Shown here: positions 17,346 through 25,570 of the stretch, one piece after another | Layout: each line of letters opens with the position of its first letter | Position numbering within the stretch: the stretch's first letter is position 1 | Assembly: GCF_900142895.1 (NCBI RefSeq) | Contig: NZ_LT670847.1 | Location: 1,984,001 to 2,048,000, forward strand | Length of the DNA: 64,000 nucleotides | Reading direction: 5' to 3' | From: Vreelandella subglaciescola | GTDB lineage: Bacteria; Pseudomonadota; Gammaproteobacteria; Pseudomonadales; Halomonadaceae | Program-made: the position numbers and the translations under genes | The notes under the pieces: generated by a model | What the model was told of the DNA's origin: nothing | The model's database searches: none | Seen by the model: only the letters and a program-made list of their open reading frames with translations

Positions 17346-18101
17346 ATGAACGAACGCAGTGCTCGGCGCATGGCACAGCTGGTCAATATGCTGGCTCAGG
17401 GAGGTGCACTGCGCCTGCCCGAGGCCGCCCGACTCTGTGGTGTTTCAGAGATGACCATTCGTCGCGATCTGGCGGCCACGGGCAGCGGTCTGGCATTGAT
17501 TGGCGGCCGCCTGATACGCACTGACAACCCGCATTTTACCCCGCTCTACGATCTGCCCACCCAGCAGGATCGTCAGACCCGAGCCAAGCAGCAGCTATGC
17601 AAGGCGGCGGCGGATTACATCGAGGATGGCGATACGCTGTTTATCGACTGCGGCACCACCCTCATGCCGTTGGTGTCGGGCCTGTCCCAAGAGCGTTCGC
17701 TGACCGTCGTCACCTATGCCCTCAACGTGGCCAACGCCATCTCCCAGCTGCCCGGCGTACGCCTGATATTGCTGGGCGGTATGTATCATCACTCGTCGCA
17801 AACGTTCGCCGGCAACGATATTGCGCCAGGCCTTGCCCGCCTGGGTATCAACAAGGCCTTCATTTCCGCCGCGGGGATGCATGCCGACAAGGGGATAAGC
17901 TGCTTCCACTTCCATGAAGTAGCGCCCAAGCAGGCCGCCATTGCCTGCGCCACGCAGCGCTTGCTGGTGGCCGACGATACCAAGGCAGGGGTAGTCCGCC
18001 CGGCCTATTTCGCCACCCTCGACGATTTTGACGTGGTAATTACCGGCCCCGACGCAAATATCGAGACATCCGCCGGCCGGCCGTACATCGTCACCGTCTG
18101 A
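17346..18101 (+). CDS. DeoR-family transcriptional regulator
   Basis: A 251-aa repressor-type protein. The N-terminal winged helix-turn-helix is canonical (LPEAARLCGVSEMTIRRDL). The C-terminal sugar-phosphate sensor domain carries DGDTLFIDCGTTLMPL and the LLGG strand. It resembles the DeoR of nucleoside catabolism, and its neighbour beyond the IS is the tsx-nupC operon, the classic DeoR target in enterobacteria. I infer that it controls nucleoside uptake. The ATG at 17346 (GGGAAA upstream) is preferred over a 46-residue N-terminal extension. Confidence 0.85.
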   Translation: MNERSARRMAQLVNMLAQGGALRLPEAARLCGVSEMTIRRDLAATGSGLALIGGRLIRTDNPHFTPLYDLPTQQDRQTRAKQQLCKAAADYIEDGDTLFIDCGTTLMPLVSGLSQERSLTVVTYALNVANAISQLPGVRLILLGGMYHHSSQTFAGNDIAPGLARLGINKAFISAAGMHADKGISCFHFHEVAPKQAAIACATQRLLVADDTKAGVVRPAYFATLDDFDVVITGPDANIETSAGRPYIVTV

Positions 18102-18221
18102 GCGACTGATATCGCTGTGGATTCATAATAAAACTGGGCGTTCAAATAAGGCTCTTTCCTTTCCGACACATTTTTCATGCGAATCAAGAGGATATTTTTT
18201 ACTTGGTTAGCTTCATGAACG

Positions 18222-18488
18222 TTATGCCAATCCCGTATGTAGCGTGCCGCTACCGACGACCACTGCCTGCCCGGCAATACGGATCAGTGAAGCATTATCG
18301 TTTCGCTCTGTTTCGGCGAAAATGAGGCTGGGGCGACCCATCTCTATGCCCTGATGGATTTCCCACCTGCATGGATCAGAACATGGCATAGCGACTGCGA
18401 GGTATCCTGCCAACGCTGCTGCAGCACTACCGGTAGCAGGATCTTCACGAATACCACCCTCTGTGGAGAACATGCGACTGTGTATCGA
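18222..18488 (-). pseudogene. C-terminal fragment of a PhzF-family isomerase gene
   Basis: The minus strand encodes SRMFSTEGGIREDPATGSAA and continues to GRPSLIF and VVVGSGTLHTGLA before a stop. This is the conserved C-terminal lobe of PhzF-like proteins, with the hallmark EDPATGSA. Upstream the PhzF similarity is lost and the DNA instead codes, on the other strand, for an AsmA-like protein. Roughly two thirds of the PhzF gene is missing. The upper boundary is approximate (18475-18530). Confidence 0.7.
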
Positions 18489-18509
18489 ACGTTGCTGGTC
18501 TTTAGCCTT

Positions 18510-19121
18510 GCCGATGAAAGCGTGGGTATCGTCGGGGGGCGCGGCAAGTTCTGGATCGAGGGTCGATCGGTCGCCGATCTTCTGGCGTCCGCTGACGGTG
18601 GCCTGCTCCTGCTGATGAAAGGCGGCAGGCTGGATGCGGTGCTCGTGGAGCTGGCCGGACTCGACACCCTCCAGGCGTTTCTCAGCTGGGCGCGCGGGCG
18701 TGATCCGGTGCCCATCGAATGCGCCTATGCCGACCTGCAGGCGCGCAGCGGTGTCGCCAAACTGGATACCTTCGTCATCGATACCCTGGATACCACCTTC
18801 ACGGCCGGCGGCGAGGTGGACCTGAACACGGAACGCCTGGATATCTCCATCTTCGCCTACCCCAAGGATCCCAGTGTCTTTGCCGGGCACGCGCCCTTTC
18901 ATCTGGGCGGCACCTTCGATGATATCGAGCCCGGTGTTCATGGTGGCGGCCTGGGGCTAGGGTTGCGCGCCGGGGCCAGTGCTGTGCTCGGCGCCATCGG
19001 CGGACCCATTGCCGCGCTCCTGCCTTTGCTGGGAGCGGGCGACGATCCCGACATGGCGTATTGCGAGGGGCTGGTCAGTCGCTCTCGCGAGGCGATCCGA
19101 GGCGAGGAAGGTGGACCATGA
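18510..19121 (+). pseudogene. 5'-truncated asmA-like gene (AsmA C-terminal domain)
   Basis: From about 18510 the plus strand reads GRGKFWIEGRSVADLLASAD, then VELAGLDTLQAFLSW, PVPIECAYADLQARSGVA and TFTAGGEVDLNTERLD. This is the C-terminal domain of AsmA-family proteins, which act in lipid/outer-membrane homeostasis. The family protein is normally far longer and membrane-anchored; here the N-terminus is replaced by sequence antisense to the phzF fragment. The open frame reaches back to 18354, but the first 45 or so residues make no recognisable protein. Its stop overlaps the next start as ATGA, so the downstream lipoprotein gene was its operon partner. Confidence 0.7.
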
Positions 19122-19420
19122 ACCGACGCGACTGGATCGGCGCCCTGCTGGCAGCGGCACTCCTCGTGGGCTGCGCCGACACCCCCATCAACGAATCCGC
19201 GCGGCTCGAACATCAGGATTCCCCCCAGGCGGTGAGGATCAAGGCCCTGCTTCTCGAGGAGCCGGACCTCGCCGGTGCGGCCATCGACGTGGACATGAGC
19301 GACGAGCGCGTCATCCTGGAGGGCTTCGTCGAGACCGAGGATCAGCGCGAGCGGGCTGAAGCCATCGCGCGTGAGCAAGGCTCGGGCAGCGAGGTCGAGA
19401 ACAGGATCACCGTCAAGTGA
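19118..19420 (+). CDS. BON-domain lipoprotein
   Basis: A 100-aa protein with a lipoprotein signal peptide (lipobox LLVGC) and one BON domain: VRIKALLLEEPDLAGAAIDV followed by RVILEGFVETEDQRERAEAI. BON domains bind phospholipid and occur in envelope maintenance proteins such as OsmY and DolP. The start overlaps the asmA-like stop by four bases and has GAGGAAGG upstream. It probably arrived together with the truncated asmA-like gene. Confidence 0.8.
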   Translation: MNRRDWIGALLAAALLVGCADTPINESARLEHQDSPQAVRIKALLLEEPDLAGAAIDVDMSDERVILEGFVETEDQRERAEAIAREQGSGSEVENRITVK

Positions 19421-19463
19421 GCGCCAAGGGCAGGGTCGAGACACCCCGGCCAGGAAGTTCTTC

Positions 19464-19634
19464 TCAGGTCAGGTTGAAAATCACCAGTGCCAGGGTGCCG
19501 CCGGTCAGGATGTAGCCCAGCAGAGCCATCAGGCCATCGTTGGCCAGCAAGGCCAGGGCGAAGAGCGTGAGGATAGGAATTTCAACGGAGCTTTGCTCTG
19601 GAGGTAGTCTGTATTGCCGACGAGGGTATCCCAT
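19464..19634 (-). CDS. Possible small membrane protein or remnant of one (56 codons)
   Basis: An ATG-initiated minus-strand frame whose last 37 residues read like one or two real transmembrane segments (ILTLFALALLANDGLMALLG, then YILTGGTLALVIFNLT). The first 20 residues (GYPRRQYRLPPEQSS) look unrelated and no Shine-Dalgarno precedes the ATG. It may therefore be the 3' end of a lost membrane-protein gene joined by chance to an ATG. I do not recognise the family. Confidence 0.35.
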   Translation of the reverse strand: MGYPRRQYRLPPEQSSVEIPILTLFALALLANDGLMALLGYILTGGTLALVIFNLT

Positions 19635-19758
19635 TTGAACTGACGAATTGACCGCGGCGATACTGCGAAGGAAGCGGTTGGATTTCCTATCCTCCGTTCT
19701 TCGGTCTGCTGCTGGTTGACATCCTCCCCTCCCTTCGCGCTGCAGCCGCCCAGCCTCT

Positions 19759-20640
19759 CTAACGTTGCTTATTTAGCAAGCCGCTCAGTATGCTAAATAG
19801 AACAATCAAAAATATGCCGAAGTATTGTAGAATGGTTAAATGCTCGTTCAGTAAAGCACTAGCCAATACAATCGCAACTAGTGGCTCGAGGGTGGTAACC
19901 ACGCCTACTGATGAAGCAGGCACCATTTTAATTCCTCGCGTAAACAAGAAATAGGAAAAAATGGTACCAAATAGGCTCATCGTCAATAATAGCATCCAGA
20001 CGGACAAGCTTTCGCTTTCCATGAGTCGCGCTACACCATCCCATGCCGGGGGAGTAGAAGCAAAAGCCAAACCACTGATCAAAAAAGAACTGAATAGCAA
20101 TACCGTTGGTGGCACATGGTATATCGCTCGCTTGCCAATAACCGGATAAAGGGCATAAGTAGCGCCAGCTGCGAGGCCTAACAAAACCCCCATTACCGAT
20201 GGAGTCGAACCCACTCCACCTACACCCAGGGTAAGCATTACGCCAGTACAAGCACCCAGTGCCGACAGGCTGCGTAACCAGCTTAGTCGTTCTCCCAATA
20301 TAAAAATCGAAAAGACAAGGGCCCAAATTGGTGCGGTGTATAACAGCCCAACAGAGAAAGTCACGCCAACTTCTTCAATGGCAATGAAATACAGCACGTT
20401 ATAGAAAAACACGCCTATCAGGGAGTGAATGCAAAGGATTGGCCAATGCCTCCGTATTGTTGCCAGATGCGGTCTCAACACTCGTGGTGATATGACAAGC
20501 AGAACACAGGCCGAAAGAAGTACGCGTAATGCGGCCACCTCAAAACCATTGAAACCGACAGCGATGAGTCCTGAAGCCAGAATCCCCAATGTACCCCAGC
20601 TTGAAGCCGCCAAAGCAATGTAAAGCATACCTATTGGCAT
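19759..20640 (-). CDS. EamA/DMT-family exporter
   Basis: A 293-aa drug/metabolite transporter with ten predicted membrane segments in two EamA repeats. Typical pieces are AASSWGTLGILASGL, ALRVLLSACVLL and SSVGVVTTLEPLVAIVLASAL. The ATG at 20640 is one base after the stop of the methyltransferase, so the two are translationally coupled. The upstream extension to 20811 overlaps the methyltransferase and is rejected. It may export the methylated compound or an amino acid; the substrate is unknown. Confidence 0.87.
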   Translation of the reverse strand: MPIGMLYIALAASSWGTLGILASGLIAVGFNGFEVAALRVLLSACVLLVISPRVLRPHLATIRRHWPILCIHSLIGVFFYNVLYFIAIEEVGVTFSVGLLYTAPIWALVFSIFILGERLSWLRSLSALGACTGVMLTLGVGGVGSTPSVMGVLLGLAAGATYALYPVIGKRAIYHVPPTVLLFSSFLISGLAFASTPPAWDGVARLMESESLSVWMLLLTMSLFGTIFSYFLFTRGIKMVPASSVGVVTTLEPLVAIVLASALLNEHLTILQYFGIFLIVLFSILSGLLNKQR

Positions 20641-20641
20641 A

Positions 20642-21385
20642 TCAAACCGTCTGCTTGCGGCACAGATATATTCCAAGCTCACCACCTTGACCATCATTTT
20701 CATTGCGCAGCCTTTGATCCAATATAATGGACTCTTTATAATAATTTTCCATCTTTTCACAACAATCTGATTGGCAAGAAAAATAAAAATCACTATCAAA
20801 AAAAATGGCATCTTTTTTATTTATGACTTCTAATCCTGCTGCATTCAAAACCAAATTTAATGAACCTATTTCCTCACACAAAAGTTTCAATTTATTGTTA
20901 ATATCAGATGTATTTACTGCTAAAAAACCACCGAAACGAGTGTTTGGTTGCCAGATCGAAACGACAAAAATTCCATCTAACGCTAACACTCTAGAAACCT
21001 CCGTCAAAATAGCAAGATAATCATAGGAATGGGAAATAGTGCTCATCATACATGTCACTAATTGAAAGCATTCATTTTTAAACCCCATCGAGGCCCCATC
21101 CATTAAATGGACACGTTCAGTAGGCATTCCCCAGTAGCCAATATATTCTTGCGTAATAGATACAGCATGCGGGGAATTGTCAATACCATAAGCCGAAAAA
21201 CCCAGCTCATCAGCGACGCGCATATATCGGCCAGTGGCCGTGCCGATATCCAGACTATCACCATGGCAGGTAAAATCAGCAAGCAATTCTTCGAAAGCTG
21301 CATGTTCCAAAATTTTTTTCAGGCCATCGTTGCTGCTAGCTATTTCGTATTGCTTGTACCAAGAGGTGGAGTAGGTAATTTTCAA
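20642..21385 (-). CDS. Class I SAM-dependent methyltransferase, AT-rich
   Basis: About 247 aa with SAM-binding motif I LDIGTATGRYMRVADELG, followed by GIDNSPHAVSI (motif II acidic residue) and a Cys/Met-rich CMMSTISHSYDY segment. The best start is a TTG at 21385, because a perfect AGGAGG lies 8 nt upstream; a GTG at 21409 is in frame but lies before that SD. Codon use is visibly AT-rich against the GC-rich neighbours, indicating recent transfer. Lies between an AraC regulator and an exporter. The substrate cannot be predicted. Confidence 0.85.
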   Translation of the reverse strand: MKITYSTSWYKQYEIASSNDGLKKILEHAAFEELLADFTCHGDSLDIGTATGRYMRVADELGFSAYGIDNSPHAVSITQEYIGYWGMPTERVHLMDGASMGFKNECFQLVTCMMSTISHSYDYLAILTEVSRVLALDGIFVVSIWQPNTRFGGFLAVNTSDINNKLKLLCEEIGSLNLVLNAAGLEVINKKDAIFFDSDFYFSCQSDCCEKMENYYKESIILDQRLRNENDGQGGELGIYLCRKQTV

Positions 21386-21464
21386 TATTTTATCCTCCTT
21401 GTCATTCACCAGCAGTTTAGCGGGAGACAGGAGGCGGAGGCATTAGGCAAAGCTCGCGAGTTTT

Positions 21465-22214
21465 TTACTTTCTTGGCACTCGAAATTTCGCGGGTGTCAT
21501 TCCAAAGCGTCGTTTAAACAGGTTTGTGAAGGATGAAACATTTTCATAACCAAGTTCGTAAGCAATAGCAGATACCGATAGCCGTGAGTTCAACAAAAGC
21601 TCCACGGCACATTTCAGCCGAACATCGAGCTGAGCCTGCTTCGGTGTCTGACCATAGGCGCTACGATACAGTTGATGGAAGCGGCTAACCGAAAGGCCTG
21701 AGTCTCTTGCCAGTTCAGCCATATTAAGCGGCAAACAGGCTTGCTCTGTGAGTCTACGAGAAACAGCTTCCACGCGAGGATGCGGCGGTGCCACAGCATT
21801 TGACGATTTTTTCGCATCTATCAACAGCTCACGGACGGTTGCCAATACGTTTACCGACGCCAACATCCGACTTTCCTTCAGAACAGCCTCGGAGGCCAAA
21901 AATTGCATATAGCGCCAAGCAGTCGGTGTGATCTGCCGCAATGAACAAAGGTCAGGCGTTAACCAAGACTCGATCAAGGCACTACCGCTGAGTTCGAGGA
22001 TAAGAAATTGGCCATCGTGCGTACTTTCAAAGTCGTGAGTCGCTCCCGGCGGAAGTACCGCGACGGAACTCGGAGTAAGACGAGACCCTCGACCATCAAT
22101 TTCAATCTCCATCGCGCCGCGTAGCGGCACGATAGTCTGAACGAATGAGTGAGTATGACGCTTGACTTGTGGTTCGTAGGTTCGTAAGGCAATTTGAAAT
22201 GCGCTTTCTTTCAT
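21465..22214 (-). CDS. AraC-family transcriptional regulator
   Basis: A 249-aa regulator. The N-terminal cupin-like sensor domain includes HTHSFVQTIVPLRG and VLPPGATHDFE. The C-terminal double helix-turn-helix is complete (NMAELARDSGLSVSRFHQLY and VSAIAYELGYENVSSFTNLF). The ATG at 22214 has GGAA 6 nt upstream. It is followed after 79 bp by the methyltransferase and exporter genes in the same direction and probably controls them, presumably by sensing a small molecule handled by that pair. Confidence 0.88.
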   Translation of the reverse strand: MKESAFQIALRTYEPQVKRHTHSFVQTIVPLRGAMEIEIDGRGSRLTPSSVAVLPPGATHDFESTHDGQFLILELSGSALIESWLTPDLCSLRQITPTAWRYMQFLASEAVLKESRMLASVNVLATVRELLIDAKKSSNAVAPPHPRVEAVSRRLTEQACLPLNMAELARDSGLSVSRFHQLYRSAYGQTPKQAQLDVRLKCAVELLLNSRLSVSAIAYELGYENVSSFTNLFKRRFGMTPAKFRVPRK

Positions 22215-22300
22215 CGGAATTTCCAATCATTTGAGCATCAAAGAAAATTCAGTGGCCTGGCTATTCTGACACGGAAAGCGCATGACATCAGAGCATAAAC

Positions 22301-24151
22301 CTATTCCACCGTGACGCTTTTGGCCAGGTTGCGCGGCTGGTCAACGTCGGTGCCTTTGAGCACTGCAACATGGTAGCTCAGAAGCTGCAGCGGTAGGGTG
22401 TAAAGCAGCGGCGCCAGCGCTTCGTGAACGTGGGGCAGGTGCAGTACGCAAACGTCGTCCTCGGTGTCGTCGATGCCCACATTTTCGTCAGCGAACACAA
22501 ACAGCTGGCCACCGCGGGCGCGGACTTCCTGCAGGTTGGACTTGAGCTTTCCTAGCAGGTCGTCGTTGGGGGCGACGGAAATCACCGGCATTTCGCTGTC
22601 CACCAGCGCTAGCGGGCCATGTTTGAGCTCGCCGGCGGGGTAGCCTTCGGCGTGGATGTAGGAGATTTCCTTGAGTTTGAGCGCGCCTTCCAGGGCAATG
22701 GGGAAATGCGCGCCGCGGCCGAGAAACAACGCATGGTGCTTTTCGGCAAACGCTTGGGAAAGCGCTTCGATGTCGGCGTCCAGCGCGAGCACCTGGCGGC
22801 AGATGTCGGGCAGCGTTTTCAGCGCCGCGACGATGTCAGCGTGTTTGGTACCGTCGCTGTCGCGCGCGTCTTTACCCAGGGTTTTGTCTAGCGCCAGGGT
22901 CAGCAGCATCAGTGCGACCAGCTGGGTGGTGAAGGCTTTGGTCGAGGCGACGCCAATTTCTGGGCCGGCGCGGGTCATCAGCGCCAGATCGGATTCGCGC
23001 ACCAGCGAGCTGCCCGGCACGTTGCAGATGGCAAGCGAGCCGATGTAGCCCAGCCGTTTGGCAAAGCGCAGCGCGGCCAGCGTATCGGCGGTTTCACCCG
23101 ACTGGGAGAGCGTGACGAACAACGTGCCTTCGGGCACCACCGGGTGGCGGTAGCGAAACTCCGAGGCCACTTCAACCTGCACCGGCACGCCGGCGTAGCG
23201 CTCCAGCCAGTAGCGTGCCACCAGGCCAGCGTGGTAGCTGGTGCCGCAGGCGATAATGTGGATCTGGCGGGTGTTGGCCAGCAGCGCCTGGGCATCGGGG
23301 CCAAAGCTTTCGGCGAGTACGCTGTGTTCGCCCAGCCGGCCTTCAAGCGCGGCGTTAATCACCTTGGGCTGCTCGAAGATTTCCTTGAGCATGAAGTGGC
23401 GGTAGTCGCCTTTGCTGGCCACGCCGTCGGCGTATTCGAAGACGTGAATAGGGCGCTCGACGGCTTTTCCGCTATGGTCGACGATACGCACACTGCCGCC
23501 GGCGCCCAGCTCGACCATGTCGCCTTCTTCCAAGTAAATAAAGCGGTCGGTGACCTGCAGCAGCGCCAGCGGGTCGGACGCCAGAAACGCTTCGTCGATG
23601 CCCACACCCACCACCAGCGGGCTGCCCTGACGCGCGCCGACCACTACGCCAGGCTCCTGCGGGCTCATCACGCCCAGCGCATAGGCGCCGCCCAGGGTAT
23701 GCATGATTTGCTGCACCGCGGCAAACAGCGTGACGCCGGCCGTCAGCGTTTCCGCCAGCAAGTGGGCGATGACTTCACTATCGGTTTCCGAGGTGAAGAC
23801 GTAGCCATCCGCCTGCAAGCGCCGTTGGTGCGCCTCGAAATTTTCGATGATGCCGTTATGCACTACCGCGACCTGGGCGTCGCTATGGTGCGGATGCGCA
23901 TTTGCCTGAGTGGGCTTGCCGTGGGTGGCCCAGCGGGTGTGGGCAATACCGGCGGTGCCCGGCAGCGGCTCCTGCTGCAGACAGGCGTCGAGCGCTGCGA
24001 CCTTGCCCACGGCGCGGTGGCGGGTCAGCGCTTCATTGCACATTATCGTCATGCCGGCAGAGTCGTAGCCGCGATATTCCAGGCGCTTGAGGCCTTCCAG
24101 CAATATACCTTGAACGTTGCGCTGGGCAACGGCGGCGACAATGCCACACAT
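22301..24151 (-). CDS. glmS: Glutamine--fructose-6-phosphate aminotransferase (isomerizing)
   Basis: Makes glucosamine-6-phosphate from fructose-6-phosphate and glutamine, the entry step to UDP-GlcNAc. The sequence starts MCGIVAAV, with the N-terminal nucleophile Cys of the glutaminase domain. Two SIS domains carry SQSGETADTLAAL and ASTKAFTTQL. It ends NLAKSVTVE, the family-typical C-terminus. 616 aa is slightly longer than the usual 609-611. SD AAGGAG precedes the ATG. It lies 47 bp downstream of glmU, forming the usual glmU-glmS pair. Confidence 0.97.
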   Translation of the reverse strand: MCGIVAAVAQRNVQGILLEGLKRLEYRGYDSAGMTIMCNEALTRHRAVGKVAALDACLQQEPLPGTAGIAHTRWATHGKPTQANAHPHHSDAQVAVVHNGIIENFEAHQRRLQADGYVFTSETDSEVIAHLLAETLTAGVTLFAAVQQIMHTLGGAYALGVMSPQEPGVVVGARQGSPLVVGVGIDEAFLASDPLALLQVTDRFIYLEEGDMVELGAGGSVRIVDHSGKAVERPIHVFEYADGVASKGDYRHFMLKEIFEQPKVINAALEGRLGEHSVLAESFGPDAQALLANTRQIHIIACGTSYHAGLVARYWLERYAGVPVQVEVASEFRYRHPVVPEGTLFVTLSQSGETADTLAALRFAKRLGYIGSLAICNVPGSSLVRESDLALMTRAGPEIGVASTKAFTTQLVALMLLTLALDKTLGKDARDSDGTKHADIVAALKTLPDICRQVLALDADIEALSQAFAEKHHALFLGRGAHFPIALEGALKLKEISYIHAEGYPAGELKHGPLALVDSEMPVISVAPNDDLLGKLKSNLQEVRARGGQLFVFADENVGIDDTEDDVCVLHLPHVHEALAPLLYTLPLQLLSYHVAVLKGTDVDQPRNLAKSVTVE

Positions 24152-24198
24152 GGCGTTTCTCCTTGTTCAGCCGTAATCGTCAATGCGTAAAAACAGTC

Positions 24199-25566
24199 TC
24201 AGTCACGTTTGGCGGGGCGCGGCCAGTCGGCCTTTTCACGCTGGGGCGCGCGGGTAATGCCCAGCGCATGGTCGCCAACGTCTCGGGCAATGGTCGAGCC
24301 GGCGCCCACCGTGGCGCCCCGGCCCACGTTCACCGGCGCCACCAGTGCGGTATTGGAGCCGATAAAGGCGTAATCGTCGATCCGGGTGCGGTGCTTGTTG
24401 GCGCCGTCGTAGTTGCAGGTGATGGTGCCCGCGCCAATATTCACCCCGCGCCCCAGGGTGGCGTCGCCCACGTAGCTTAAATGATTGATCTTGCTGCCTT
24501 CGCCAACGTCCACGTTTTTGGTTTCAACGAAGTTACCCACCTTGGCGGCAACCGCCAGGCGTGTGCCCGGGCGCAGCCGCGCGTAGGGGCCAATCTGGTT
24601 GCGTCCGGCCGCTACGCAGTGTTCCAGCACGCTGTGGCTTTCCACCACGCTTTCCGCGCCGATGGTGGCATGTTTAATCACGCAGTAGGGGCCGATGTGT
24701 ACGCCCTCGCCCAGGCTGACATCGCCTTCAAACACGCAGCCCACGTCGATAAACACGTCGTGGCCGCAGGTCAGCGTGCCGCGCACGTCCAGCCGCGCGG
24801 GGTCGGCCAACGCCACGCCCTCGGCCATCAACTGCCGGGCGTAGCGGCCTTGCCAGGCGCGCTCAAGGTGCGCCATCTGCGCGCGGTTGTTGACCCCTTC
24901 GACCTCGACCTGGGTCGCCGGCTGAGCAGTCGACACGCTCACGCCTTCGGCGGCAGCCATGGCGATCACGTCGGTCAGGTAATATTCGCCCTGGGCGTTG
25001 TCGGCCGACAGCTTCGGCAGCCAGCGTTTCAGCTGGGCGGCGGTCATCGCCATGATGCCGGTATTGCATTCGGTCAACGTCAGCTGATCGGCACTGGCAT
25101 CTTTTTGTTCGACGATAGCCACCGCGCTGCCGGCCGCGTTGCGCACGATGCGCCCGTAGCCGTCGGGATTATCCAGCGTTACGGTCAACAGACCCAGATG
25201 CTGCTCGTCGACGCGCTCAAGCAGCGCGGACAGGGTGTCGCGGCGGATCAGCGGCACGTCGCCGTACAGTACCAGCACCTTGCCGTGCCCCAGGTGATCC
25301 AGCGTTTGCGCTACCGCGTGGCCGGTGCCCCGCTGCTCGGTCTGTACGCTGAAGCGTACCGGTAGCTCGGCCAACGCTTCACGCAGCACGTCAGCACCGT
25401 GACCAATCACCACGTGGGTGCGCTGAGGGGACAGGCCATATGCCGTATCCAGCACGTGGCGCACCATTGGCTTGCCGGCTAGCGGGTGCAGCACCTTGGG
25501 CAGGCTGGAGCGCATGCGCGTACCTTTGCCGGCGGCGAGAACGACAACATCCAACTCATCATGCAT
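24199..25566 (-). CDS. glmU: Bifunctional UDP-N-acetylglucosamine pyrophosphorylase/glucosamine-1-P acetyltransferase
   Basis: 455 aa; the acetyl- and uridylyltransfer steps to UDP-GlcNAc. The N-terminal nucleotidyltransferase domain begins VVVLAAGKGTRMRSSLPKVL. The C-terminal left-handed beta helix of hexapeptide repeats includes FVETKNVDVGEGSKINHLSY and GAGTITCNYDGANKHRT. The start at 25566 removes 42 meaningless residues that overlap apbE. The start lies only 4 bp after the apbE stop, so apbE-glmU-glmS is likely one transcript. Confidence 0.96.
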   Translation of the reverse strand: MHDELDVVVLAAGKGTRMRSSLPKVLHPLAGKPMVRHVLDTAYGLSPQRTHVVIGHGADVLREALAELPVRFSVQTEQRGTGHAVAQTLDHLGHGKVLVLYGDVPLIRRDTLSALLERVDEQHLGLLTVTLDNPDGYGRIVRNAAGSAVAIVEQKDASADQLTLTECNTGIMAMTAAQLKRWLPKLSADNAQGEYYLTDVIAMAAAEGVSVSTAQPATQVEVEGVNNRAQMAHLERAWQGRYARQLMAEGVALADPARLDVRGTLTCGHDVFIDVGCVFEGDVSLGEGVHIGPYCVIKHATIGAESVVESHSVLEHCVAAGRNQIGPYARLRPGTRLAVAAKVGNFVETKNVDVGEGSKINHLSYVGDATLGRGVNIGAGTITCNYDGANKHRTRIDDYAFIGSNTALVAPVNVGRGATVGAGSTIARDVGDHALGITRAPQREKADWPRPAKRD

Positions 25567-25570
25567 GGGA

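Noticed and set aside
18354..18510. Coding potential of the first part of the long frame ending at 19121
   Set aside because: This stretch is antisense to recognisable PhzF sequence and encodes no recognisable protein; only the part after about 18510 is AsmA-like.
20641..20811. N-terminal extension of the EamA transporter
   Set aside because: It overlaps the methyltransferase gene entirely; the standard EamA start with a one-base gap to the methyltransferase stop is at 20640.
23144..24190. Long plus-strand frame antisense to glmS
   Set aside because: It is a shadow of a GC-rich, well-conserved gene; the encoded sequence is His/Arg/Gln-rich without domains. The same applies to long frames antisense to glmU, apbE, mnmG and the metal permeases.
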